Below are positions 28,082-37,922 of a stretch of 64,000 nt of DNA, piece after piece. The DNA lies in contig JAJEKV010000004.1 in NCBI GenBank assembly GCA_021234155.1, forward strand, positions 15,069,839 to 15,133,838, in the 5' to 3' direction. This stretch comes from Isoetes taiwanensis. Lineage: Eukaryota; Streptophyta; Lycopodiopsida; Isoetales; Isoetaceae. A program made the translations under genes and the position numbers. Numbering within the stretch: position 1 is the first letter of the stretch; each line of letters starts with the position of its first letter. Below the pieces are notes generated by a model. The model was not told the DNA's origin, searched no databases, and saw nothing but the letters and a program-made list of their open reading frames with translations.

Positions 28082-30728
28082 AATTAACTTGGAATTGACC
28101 CCACAGATGGATCATGTACAAGCCTACAGAGCAGGTCTCTAGAAAGTAGCAAGGATGCATATGTAGTATGGGATAGGATCACATACCAAGAGTATGGTAA
28201 TAAAGACTAACAAATAGAAAGCTAGGAATAAGAGATTGGAGCACTAACACAACATATTCCTGTGCAAGACATCTTAGAGAGTGGAAAAGACATGGTGCAG
28301 ACAACACATAAAGGAGCAACCGGGAAAGGTGATTGGTGGCACATCAAGTATAAAATTACCCATGGGGTAAGGATATTTGGGACTGCTAACAAGTGGTATG
28401 TATTGTAGAGTAAATAAAAGAAAATAAAAATCAAGCGGATACTTTGGAATATTCCCTATAAGGATTAACACCTCCTAGAGGATAGGAAAGTTATATTGCT
28501 TATCTCATTCACGGCTAAAATTATAAGGATATGTTGGAACACATTTTCAAATGGTGGTGGGTGGTGTGGCCTTAGATAGAATCTGTAGTTAATAATAATA
28601 ATTTTTTAAAAAAAGGGGTATTAAGAAGTTAGAAACAACATGCGAAACCTAAAACGGACTAGGGTTTACAAACCCGGATCGCATTCCTAAATCCCGGTGG
28701 CAAGTAATGGCGGCAAGTACACTCTGATGCAATGTCGCATCATGGCATGGAGAGGTAAGGCAGCCAAGTTTAGCAAGCAACACTGGCAGATAGCGGCAAC
28801 ACCACAAAGAAAATACAGGTCCGGCTCGAAACCTCCAGTGCTGGTAGAAACAACAGCAGACCAAGTTAGCAAAAAGAAAATCATGAAAAGTAAAGGCGCC
28901 CTAATATCTGCATCGGGCTAGGGTAAGACAAAGAAAGATTTGGGCAAAAATCGGGAGCATTCAACAACGGGCGATTGGGCACGAAGCGCCATGGTGCTTA
29001 CATCCCTTATAGGCAAGAACAAGTTAACAAAAGCGAAATGCTCGGTCTCATCCGGGGGCGGCATTGATCTCAATGCTTTATGCAAAAAGGAGGGGAAAAT
29101 GTTGCCTGACCCGCCAGCGGTTTTAATGGACATTGTGGAAGTATAGGTTTGCTAGGAAATGTTACAAACAAAGAAAGAGGGCGAGATTAGCGGATATATG
29201 TCACAAATGGAGGTCTGCGAAGTGGAGCAAATTGATCACAGTGCTAAGGTGCATGAGGAGCAAAACAGAAATCTGACAAATGGCGAACTCGATGGAGGCG
29301 AAATAGACTTTGGAGCCTCTAAATCATCCGGTTTTGTAAATATTACGATAAATTTCTGGAGATTAAATAGCAAGCGGGATATATTAATCGATAAAAGAGT
29401 AAATATAAGGTAGATCTTGGATAAGTTATGAATGGATTTAAATCAAACACATGGATACTTAGCTAAAACATGGGTAAGGCAAGCATGGCCCGACCAGTCG
29501 ATCAAGGCAAAAATACAATCTGGTGCGAGATAATTAAGTAATGGATGTAAAAAGCGAAAAATACTAAACTATGGTTGGTAAGTATTACAAAAAACTGGTA
29601 CTGACAAAAAGCATGCATGACATGCTCGTCTGGTAAGGCATCTGTATTATAAGGATTTTGAATGTTTGATGTGATTCTTGAATTATATTTCAGAAGAATG
29701 TTTAATAGGAAAAACTCTGGTGAAGGGCGATAAGCCATGCTGAACTCTAGCTTACCTGACAGCCCTTTCCTCTTTACCATGTCATGTGCTAATGTTGGAA
29801 TGGTTGGCTGCAGGTAACCGGTTCTGCATCTCCAGTTTCATCATGTTTTTTGATGTTATGGATGCTATGGACGCAAGTGCAACTAAGTAATGCGTATTCT
29901 CTGGAAAAAGTGAACTGAACAATCCTTTTGTCAAGCTTAATAGACTACAGAAAGTAAAACTTTACAAAAACTGAGGTATTTCTTTAGTTACATGTTATGT
30001 TCATAGAATTACATGACCTGTATGTCCTCCACATGTCTTGATGTGGATGAGATCTCTAAGACATCTGGGAGCAGATTAAACGTAAACTGTAAGTTTTTTG
30101 CTTAATATTTTACATTAATGGATGAAATTTGGGCAGTAAGAATGATATTTGTACTAGGTATAAGTACTAAATATACAAAGCTAAATGGAATGGTAAATAC
30201 ATTCTATGTATCTGACTATTAATGGCAATAGTTTAGCTAAGATAACATGCTAAAAATAATTTAGTTCAATGATAGCAAAAAAGGAAACAGTAAATGAGGA
30301 ATTAGCATATACATTGTACCCGGCATTAATAAATATGAATGTACAAAGCAATTACTGATTTCTTAAAAGATAGGAAGATACAAAACAAACATAGAGTATC
30401 TTTTTTGGAAGTCAAATTAGCTCGAGAAATAGTAAGGTTCATAGGACATAAGCGAGTATGAGATTGATGTTTAAGAACTTATAGTGGAATAAAGATAAAA
30501 ACTGGAATATCATGGATGAGAATTTAGATCAGGGAGGATAGAAAGCAGTAATAAAATCAATATTAAGTAATCCATATGATTGGCCATGCCAAATGCATAA
30601 ATAAAATAGAAAGTGAATTACAAGCAGGATCTCCAAAACTTTCCCAGCCTAATGGCTGGGAGCTGATAATTTCCAAAGCACCTTGTTTGGAAAAGCCTAA
30701 GTCTTTGGAAAAGGCTAAGGAGAAGTAT
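28080..30728 (+). repeat. Direct repeat copy 1 (pseudo-LTR) of the Penelope-like element
   Basis: It begins 'caaattaacttggaattgac' and ends 'aaggctaaggagaagtatat'. It is collinear with copy 2 over its whole length (2649 versus 2648 bp). Both contain the ORF1 region and a near-identical 3' frame starting MIGHAKCINKIESELQAG (30576-30758 here). In this copy the 3' frame runs on into the unique region. In copy 2 it is cut off by a (TA)n tract. Confidence 0.93.
28697..29146 (+). pseudogene. Penelope-like element ORF1, copy 1 (disrupted)
   Basis: The frames 28697-28921 and 28940-29146 correspond to the longer ORF1 pieces of copy 2. They include FSKQHWQIAATPQRKY and later FMDIV/DLNALCKK-like segments, but small changes at several sites (28917-28945, 29090-29125) shift or stop the frame. 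The product is unknown. It is basic at the N-terminal side and acidic at the C-terminal side, which would suit a nucleic-acid-binding, Gag-like protein. That is inference from composition only. Confidence 0.5.
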
Positions 30729-30972
30729 ATATGCAGTGATTTCAGTATGTTGGTATAACCGACATGAGGTTTTGGAGATCACGCAATATTTTACGATGAA
30801 TTAGCGGTAAAAAGGTCTGGTCCGATATTTAGTGGACAACATAAACTGAAAGTCTACACAACTTTTGATCAAATATAAGTCTATGATATATAGATGAAGG
30901 TATACTATTAACTAAACGTATATTTAGCAGGAAGGAAATATTCAGTACGAAGGCAGTACAGTACCAGACTCA

Positions 30973-31590
30973 TTGAATCAACAAGGGCAACCAGCATTAC
31001 AGAAATCAGAATGGTATAGCAAATGGGTATCAGATGTGGCAGAGATGGGATATGGATACACAAGCATAATGCCCCCCAATAAAGCGGTCCAGGTGGTCCT
31101 TGGATGCATACTTAACAATGAGGTTCATAAATACTTCATTAAAAAGGAAGCATTCCTGGAGGAAGACGAAATATCTGTGATTACGTTTCTTGGCATTAAT
31201 AATATGTTTGATCTGGTGAATAAAATCAATAGTACAGGAGATGATCTAGTCACATGCATGAAACTCATTGATGAAGTTTATCTTGAGCTGCCATTGGCGC
31301 ATCTTTGGTGGCAAATGAAGGAAATACTAGGCGTGTTAAAATTTACGAAATGTTCTCTTGGATTGGAACTTACAAATGAGATCAAAGTGACAAATCCTAG
31401 AGTCAAGCACAAGGAAGTTGCTAGGGAAGCACCAAAAGAACCCGAACCTGTTTGTTTGACAAACTGTTTATTCGATGTGAATAAGTTACCTGAGCGGCAG
31501 AAAATGGCTATTCTGAAAACCAAGACAAAGCAGACCAGGGATGAAAAGTTAATGGAAACCCGGCGGTATCTTTGGAAGAATACAATGTGA
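30973..31590 (+). CDS. Unknown 205-residue protein of the Penelope-like element (ORF2)
   Basis: The open frame is uninterrupted from ATG 30973 to TGA 31590 and lies in the unique part between the direct repeats, upstream of and on the same strand as the RT. I recognise no domain. The N-terminal two thirds looks like a mixed helical globular domain (EWYSKWVSDVAEMGYGYTS, DEVYLELPLAHLWWQMKEIL). The last ~60 residues are Lys/Glu-rich (KTKTKQTRDEKLMETRRYLW), like a basic tail. By position it could be a structural or RNA-binding protein of the element, comparable to Gag. It could also be the 5' part of a larger protein joined by splicing or frameshifting to the next ORF. Confidence 0.55.
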   Translation: MNQQGQPALQKSEWYSKWVSDVAEMGYGYTSIMPPNKAVQVVLGCILNNEVHKYFIKKEAFLEEDEISVITFLGINNMFDLVNKINSTGDDLVTCMKLIDEVYLELPLAHLWWQMKEILGVLKFTKCSLGLELTNEIKVTNPRVKHKEVAREAPKEPEPVCLTNCLFDVNKLPERQKMAILKTKTKQTRDEKLMETRRYLWKNTM

Positions 31591-31696
31591 AAGCCTCACA
31601 CTAACCAAGCTGCGGAGGATGCCCGATCATGTCGGCTAGATTGGTTGAATTGCATCTCTGATCAAATATAAATCCGCTCTCTGGGAAACAAAGAAC

Positions 31697-32593
31697 TTGG
31701 GCATTCTGGCTCCAATCAGTATAGATACATGGAAAAAACTCTGCAACATCACAGATATGGAAATAGAACAGGCACACAAGGATGCGGTCAGTTTCAACAG
31801 AAGAATTGGAAAAGAGGAAGTGAAGTTACCATGTAAGAATACACAATTTTTTGGCAAGAAATGTAATAAGAACAATGGCATATTTCTAGGACAGAAAGGC
31901 CACATGGCCAAGAAGAGTGAGGAAAGGGATCACTTTTATATAGTAAAAATGTGGCGCACATTCTGCCCTTTTCTAAAGTGTAAATGTGACAAATTCACAA
32001 GGAACAGTAGCAATGCATGCAATGACCACATTACATGGTACGACCATGCGGTGTGGTTCATGATGAACAACATGGACAGATTATGGCCAAATGAAACAAG
32101 TCTTGGCAGATTCTATTCCTTTTATAACTTGATGAACTCAAAAACCATGAGAAAGGGGGCTATTGCCTTTATGGGATACCTCAAAGTACGAGAGATCTTA
32201 CTCAACATGACCAGCAGAATGGCAGAGGATAAGTTTACAGACTTTCAAGCAGAATTTGGGAATACAAAGCTTGTAGACATTCTCGAGAGAACAATAAAGA
32301 ACAAGAGATTCCTGGAGGAATCAGCCCCACTGGATGCTGATGGAAATACTTTCCAAGGGTATAAAAGAAAAATTCAAACAATTGAAGAGGATGAGATACA
32401 GGTGATTCTACCACCTAAATACAAAAAGAAGGACAGTAAGGGCAATACCTCCACCTCCACAAATGCTAATGAGCAAACTTCAGTTTCAGTGGAAATCATA
32501 AATGAGCAAGTGGATACCGGATATTCAGTCAACAAGAACAAAGGAGGACGCAACTGGACGGAGGGAGTGAAACAAAACAGAATTTCGTTTTAA
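31697..32593 (+). CDS. Unknown 298-residue Cys/His-containing protein (ORF3)
   Basis: The frame is open from ATG 31697 to TAA 32593, about 100 bp after ORF2 and about 760 bp before the RT ORF. There is a Cys/His cluster at residues 90-111 (C90, C95, C97, C108, H111; CPFLKCKCDKF...CNDH) and a second, looser group at 46-69 (C46, C56, H69). These could bind zinc. Residues 112-200 look helical (FMMNNMDRLWPNETSLGRFY). The C-terminal 80 residues are polar and low complexity (Lys, Thr, Asn, Glu). I recognise no family. Being intact while the RT has an upstream stop, it may be under selection or simply young. Confidence 0.55.
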   Translation: MGILAPISIDTWKKLCNITDMEIEQAHKDAVSFNRRIGKEEVKLPCKNTQFFGKKCNKNNGIFLGQKGHMAKKSEERDHFYIVKMWRTFCPFLKCKCDKFTRNSSNACNDHITWYDHAVWFMMNNMDRLWPNETSLGRFYSFYNLMNSKTMRKGAIAFMGYLKVREILLNMTSRMAEDKFTDFQAEFGNTKLVDILERTIKNKRFLEESAPLDADGNTFQGYKRKIQTIEEDEIQVILPPKYKKKDSKGNTSTSTNANEQTSVSVEIINEQVDTGYSVNKNKGGRNWTEGVKQNRISF

Positions 32594-33063
32594 AAAAAAG
32601 TAAGTACAAACATCTTATACGTATTTTAAATTAACATGTTGAATGTTAAGTACTAAGTTAATATGAAGTAGAGATGTAAGCAGACTGACTATTATATAGT
32701 ATGTACGGGGTAAATGCATAAAGATGATTCAGACTAACAAAAGTAAGACCTTTGGTCATAACCGGGCCTTTGGGCTTAAGTACATCCTGGTTTACAGCCA
32801 GTAATACAGGCAAATGGACATACAGTCCATACATCCATAAACCTAAATACTACTCTTTAATTTGGCCATGGTACTAATCTGTTTTAGGATGCTATAACAG
32901 ACCACTAACAGGCTATTGATAAGGAGGGCAGAAGGGAGATGGGCAATTAAAACAGTAAAAAATAAAGTGAAGACCAAGTTTATACATTTTAAATTCTTCT
33001 CCAAGGTAGTAGATAAAATCAGATTTGACAAAGCATTTAGAGATCATCATCATGAGACTTCGG
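32594..33063. other. Spacer between ORF3 and the RT region
   Basis: AT-rich, no recognisable frame on the plus strand. The minus-strand frame at 32843-33031 is short and unfamiliar. The plus-strand RT frame becomes open after a TGA at about 33051. Confidence 0.5.
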
Positions 33064-34990
33064 AGAGATTGGAAAAGAAATACTAGAGCACACTTCTTTT
33101 GGATGGACCTACACAGACAGCCTTAGAAATATACTATACAAACCAAGAAAGATCTTTGCAGATATGGATGAGGCACCATGCCCATGTGGTAACCCAACAC
33201 TTAAAAGATTCATTTCAGCGAATCTGAGGACATGTATACGAACCACATCTCTAGAAATTGTACATAGCGGCAGGGGGCTTTAAAGGAAATGGCTCGCCAT
33301 TGGGCTCAACCATATTCCAGATAAACCATTCAGCATTGTCCAATTTAAATTGGAAATGGAGAAAACCATAGAACAATTTTTTGAGGTACACAGATACAAA
33401 ATGTACGGATTGGTGGACAGAAAAACTGTCACAGATTGCAAGAAACAGATTTTGAAAGCAACTTTAAAAATGGCAAGGGAATACATCAGGTCAAACAAGG
33501 CAAGAAAAATGAAGTTTCAGATCATGGATACTGCAGTGATAAATAATATAAATTGGTTGATCAAAAATCTGTATGTCTCCGGAGTGGATAAAGCAACCAA
33601 CAATCCTTCCTTTATCTGTCCTAAGCATATACGAGAGCAGGCACTTAACAGGTTAGCTAGTGCAGACTTCATGGAAATTCAAACTGATCCATCAGAGATA
33701 AAAGTAGCAATAATACAAAACATTCAGGGAGTCCTCGGAGAATGGCGCATTACATATGATAATCTCCCATACCTATTGGCAATATATAAGGCTCACAAAA
33801 AAACATATAGGTGGATTACAAGCGCGCACGAATCTGTGTTTTCTCAGCTGGCCCAGTTGATAACGGCATGCTTGAATACATTCTTATTCATTTGGCCAGA
33901 GGTATGTGAAGCAAAACTGGCTGGAATTAATCTCTTTAGGCAGGATAAAGTAAAAGCATGCTGGATGATTAATTCGGTATACGATCTTACATGTAACCTA
34001 CCAGCAAAAATATCAGACGTGTTCGTAGCAGATATAGATAGATGCTATGAGAATATCCCTATAGAAGGGGAGGATGGAATATGTAGAGTGATCTCTAAAA
34101 TGGCAAACATGATTTGGAAACATCAGAAAAGTAACAAGAACAGCAATGAGATATGGTATAAGATAAAGAATAACGGGCAGGTTGTCCTTGAATGGAAGGA
34201 CAAAACACCTGCAGGAGGGAGCTGGACATGTATTCAAGAAGAAAAATTCATCTCCATGAATAACTGGCTCATAAGGAATTGCTATCTACAAATGGGAGAA
34301 AGAATCTGGAAGCAGGTCAAAGGGATACCAATGGGGTTCTCGTCAAGCCCTGCCTGGTGTAACTTATACTTGGCATGGTTCGAATTCACCTTCATACAAA
34401 GATTGGTAAAGGCCGACAGGACGGAGGTGGCAGCAACATTCAACAACACATACCGTTACATGGATGATTTGACCAGTATAAACAGTGCACATATCAGGAA
34501 GTTTTTATCTTTAGAGAATCCACAGAATCAGACGGACACAATCTACAATCTAGAATATCTAACTATCAAGGATGAAACAACGTACTGGACCCGTCATGAG
34601 GAAAGAAAATGCAAAGGGCAGAAAATCAATTTCTTGAATATATGCATTGAAGTAACAGACCCTATACACGGTTTGTTTGACACATACAGATATGATAAAA
34701 GGGATGCACTCCCTTTTCGAGCTTCAAAATTTGGGCATGCCAATGGATGTAGACCCTACCAAATGGCAAGAAACGTGATCATTTCCCAAATTCAGCCATA
34801 CATGTACGTACACAACAACCCAGCTAGAGCAGCCCAAGACATCTATAATTTGATACAAACATTTATAGACAAGGGATTCCGGCATAGTGATATCTGGTCT
34901 ACGGTCTATAGAACGATCAGGCATGGACAATTTCCAGTGCTCAAGTATGATGCCGATATACTAATCAAAGAACTCAACAACTACAGGTAA
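33064..34990 (+). pseudogene. Penelope-like reverse transcriptase (N-terminal extension broken by one stop)
   Basis: From ATG 33350 the frame runs 546 codons to TAA 34990. RT landmarks in order: YLLAIYKAHK (141-150), RWITSA (154-159), motif A VFVADIDRCYENIPI (224-238), GIPMGFSSSPAWCNLYLAWF (325-344), catalytic YRYMDDL (368-374), INFLNICIEV (426-435) and a thumb-like GHANGCRPYQMARN (462-475). This order and spacing, with an IPMG..SP..CNLY block and RYMDD, fit Penelope-like RTs better than LTR or LINE enzymes. In the same frame upstream (33064-33280) lie LYKPRKIFADMDEAPCPCG, with a CxC pair, and, after one TAA at 33281, GLNHIPDKPFSIVQFKLEME, which matches the pre-RT region of this class. The true protein therefore probably started further upstream. 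No GIY-YIG motif follows. Confidence 0.82.
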
Positions 34991-35118
34991 ATGATTTAAA
35001 TTACCAATAATCCGTCTAGTAAAAGTAGCACAGTTGCCAGGGAGACCCCTTGTATGGGGTCTTCCTGTCCCCCTAAATCTAAAGGGTCTACTACGCCTTA
35101 GGTTGGAGGTAGGGTTAA

Positions 35119-35120
<2 letters not shown>
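34991..35120. other. 3' end of the Penelope-like body, with a short hairpin
   Basis: Between the RT stop and (TA)n lies 'agaccccttgtatggggtct' (35043-35062), a perfect 7 bp stem with a short loop, followed by a C-rich and G-rich segment. It could be a 3' RNA structure used in priming or processing. I looked for hammerhead core motifs (CTGANGA and GAAA), known from some Penelope-like elements, and did not find them here. Confidence 0.4.

Positions 35121-35213
<93 letters not shown>
35121..35213. repeat. (TA)n microsatellite between the RT body and direct repeat copy 2
   Basis: About 93 bp of pure TA, the same length class and phase as the tract before copy 1. It joins the direct repeat at the same base (…tatC AAATTAA). 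Confidence 0.97.
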
Positions 35214-35215
<2 letters not shown>

Positions 35216-37858
35216 AATTAATTGGAATTGACGTAGATGGATCATGTACAAGCCCTGGATCATGTACAAGCAGTCTCTAGAAAGTAGCAAGGATGCATAT
35301 GTAGTATGGGATAGGATCACATACCAAGAGTATGGTAATAAAGACTAACAAATAGAAAGCTAGGAATAAGAGATTGGAGCACTAACACAACATATTCCTG
35401 TGCAAGACATCTTAGAGAGTGGAAAAGACATGGTGCAGACAACACATAAAGGAGCAACCGGGAAAGGTGATTGGTGGCACATCAAGTATAAAATTACCCA
35501 TGGGGTAAGGATATTTGGGACTGCTAACAAGTGGTATGTATTGTAGAGTAAATAAAAGAAAATAAAAATCAACGGATACTTTGGAATATTCCCTATAAGG
35601 ATTAACACCTCCTAGAGGATAGGAAAGTTATATTGCTTATCTCATTACGGCTAAAATTATAAGGATATGTTGGAACACATTTTCAGCATGGTGGCTGGTG
35701 TGGCCTTAGATAGAACTGTAGTTAATAATAATAATTTTTTTTAAAAAAAAGGGGGTATTCTGGAAGTCGAGAAACACTGTAGCAGAAACCTAAGAACAGA
35801 CTAGGGTTTGCAAACCCGGATGCGCATTTCCTAAATCTGATTATGGCAAGTAATGGCGGCAAGTACACTCTGATGCAATCGCATCATGGCATGGAGAGGT
35901 AAGGCAGCCAAGTTTAGCAAGCAACACTGGCAGATAGCGGCAACACCACAAAGAAAATACAGGTCCGGCTCGAAACCTCCAGTGCTGGTAGAAACAACAG
36001 CAGACCAAGTTAGCAGAAAGAAAATCATGAAAAGTAAAAGGCCGCCTAATATCTGCACGGCTAGGGTAAGACAGCAGCATTTGGGCAAGAACAGGAGCAT
36101 TCAACAGCGGGCGATTGGGCACGAGCGCCATGGTGCTTGCATCCCTTATGGGCAAGAACAAGTTAACAAGAGCGGAAATGCTCAGTCTCATCCGGGGAGC
36201 TGGCATTGATCTCAATGCTTTATGCAAAAAAGGAGGGGAAAACGTTGCACAGCCCAGCAAGCAGTTTTTAATGGACATTGTGGAGAAGTATAGGCTGCTA
36301 GGAAATGTTACAGCAAAGAAAGAGGGCGAGATTAGCAGATATATGTCACAAATGGAGGTCTGCGAAGTGGAGCAAATTCAGTCTGGTGCTAAGGTGCATG
36401 AGGAGCAAAACGAAATACAGCAAATGGCGAACTCCAGTGGAGACGAAATAGATTTGGAGCCTCAGCTAAATCAGGTTTTGTAAATATTACAGTAAATTTC
36501 TGGAGATTAAATAGCAAGCAGGATATATTAATCTGTTAAAGAGTAAATATAAGGTAGATCTTGGATAAGTTATGAATGGATTTAAATCAAACACATGGAT
36601 ACTTAGCTAAAACATGGCTGGCAAGCATGGCGGACAGATCAGTCAAGACAGAAATGCAATACAGGTCTGAGATAATTCGTAATGGATGTAAAACTGAAAA
36701 ATACTAAACTATGGTTGGTAAGTATAACAAAAAACTGGTACTGACAAAAAGCATGCATGACATGCTCGTCTGGTAAGGCATCTGTATTATAAGGATTTTG
36801 AATGTTTGATGACAGTTACTGAATTATATTTCAGAAGAATGTTTAATAGGAAAAACTCTGGTGAAGGGCGATAAGCCATGCTGAACTCTAGCTTACCTGA
36901 CAGCCCTTTCCTCTTTACCATGTCATGTGCTAATGTTGGAATGGTTGGCTGCAGGTAACCGGTTCTGCATCTCCAGTTTCATCATGTTTTTTGATGTTAT
37001 GGATGCTATGGACGCAAGTGCAACTAAGTAATGCGTATTCTCTGGAAAAAGTGAACTGAACAATCCTTTTGTCAAGCTTAATAGACTACAGAAAGTAAAA
37101 CTTTACAAAAACTGAGGTATTTCTTTAGTTACATGTTATGTTCATAGAATTACATGACCTGTATGTCCTCCACATGTCTTGATGTGGATGAGATCTCTAA
37201 GACATCCGGGAATGCATTAAACGTGAAAGTAAAGTTTTTTGCTTAATATTTTACATTAATGGATGAAATTTGGGCAAGAAGAATGATATTTGTACTAGGT
37301 ATAAGTACTAAATATACAAAGCTAAATGGAATGGTAAATACATTCTATGTATCGACTATTAATGGCAATAGTTTAGCTAAGATAACATGCTAAAATAATT
37401 TAGTTCAATGATAGCAAAAAAGGAAACAGTAAATGAGGAATTAGCATATACATTGTACCCGGCATTAATAAATATGAATGTACAAAGCAATTACTGATTT
37501 CTTAAAAGATAGGAAGATACAAAACAAACATAGAGTATACTGGAAGTCAGAAATTAGCTCAGAAATAGTAAGGTTCATAGGACATAAACGAGTATGAGAT
37601 TGATGTTTAAGAACTTATAGTGGAATAAAGATAAACTGGAATATCATGGATGAGAATTTAGATCAGGGAGGATAGAAAGCAGTAATAAAATTAATATTAA
37701 GTAATCCATATGATTGGCCATGCCAAATGCATAAATAAAATAGAAAGTGAATTACAAGCAGGATCTCCAAAACTTTCCCAGCCTAATGGCTGGGTGCTGA
37801 TAATTTCCAAAGCACCTTGTTTGGAAAAGCCTAAGTCTTTGGAAAAGGCTAAGGAGAA

Positions 37859-37861
<3 letters not shown>
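35214..37861 (+). repeat. Direct repeat copy 2 (pseudo-LTR) of the Penelope-like element
   Basis: Collinear with 28080-30728. Most of the sequence is identical over long blocks (for example 36720-37200). Differences cluster at sites with CG, CAG or CTG. It stops at 'aaggagaagtg' against (TA)n at 37862, whereas copy 1 continues into the element body there. Confidence 0.93.
35886..36483 (+). pseudogene. Penelope-like element ORF1, copy 2 (two overlapping frames)
   Basis: Frame 35886-36209 starts MAWRGKAAKFSKQHWQIAAT and is basic. An overlapping frame 36115-36483 (122 residues from its ATG) reads MVLASLMGKNKLTRAEMLSL and is acidic toward its end (SSGDEIDLEPQLNQVL). One frameshift near 36110 would join them into a single ~200-residue product. 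The matching place in copy 1 differs by indels, so the true frame is uncertain. I recognise no domain. The middle part (LSLIRGAGIDLNALCKK, FLMDIVEKYRLL) looks helical. Confidence 0.45.
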
Positions 37862-37917
<56 letters not shown>

Positions 37918-37922
37918 TATAT
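37862..37922. repeat. (TA)n microsatellite at the 3' edge of the Penelope-like element
   Basis: About 49 bp of TA followed by 'aaaaatatatataac'. It truncates the frame that in copy 1 continues as KEKYICSDFS. Confidence 0.95.

Larger units (their letters stand above)
28080..37861 (+). mobile_element. Penelope-like retroelement with LTR-like 2.65 kb direct repeats
   Basis: A 2.65 kb sequence at 28080-30728 is repeated in the same orientation at 35214-37861. Between the repeats are a unique ~4.4 kb region with two unknown ORFs, a reverse transcriptase ORF ending at 34990, and a second (TA)n. Direct repeats of this kind (pseudo-LTRs from tandem or permuted insertion) are characteristic of Penelope-like elements, and the RT motifs agree with that class. 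All three edges of the repeats meet (TA)n tracts, so the target or carried flank is a TA microsatellite. No GIY-YIG endonuclease segment is recognisable after the RT domain. Stops and frameshifts suggest the copy is inactive. Confidence 0.78.

Noticed and set aside
28700-28760. Possible hammerhead ribozyme in the pseudo-LTR ('ctctgatgcaat')
   Set aside because: It starts CTGATG but lacks the CTGANGA and GAAA core boxes. It is only a short TGATGC/GCATCA hairpin.
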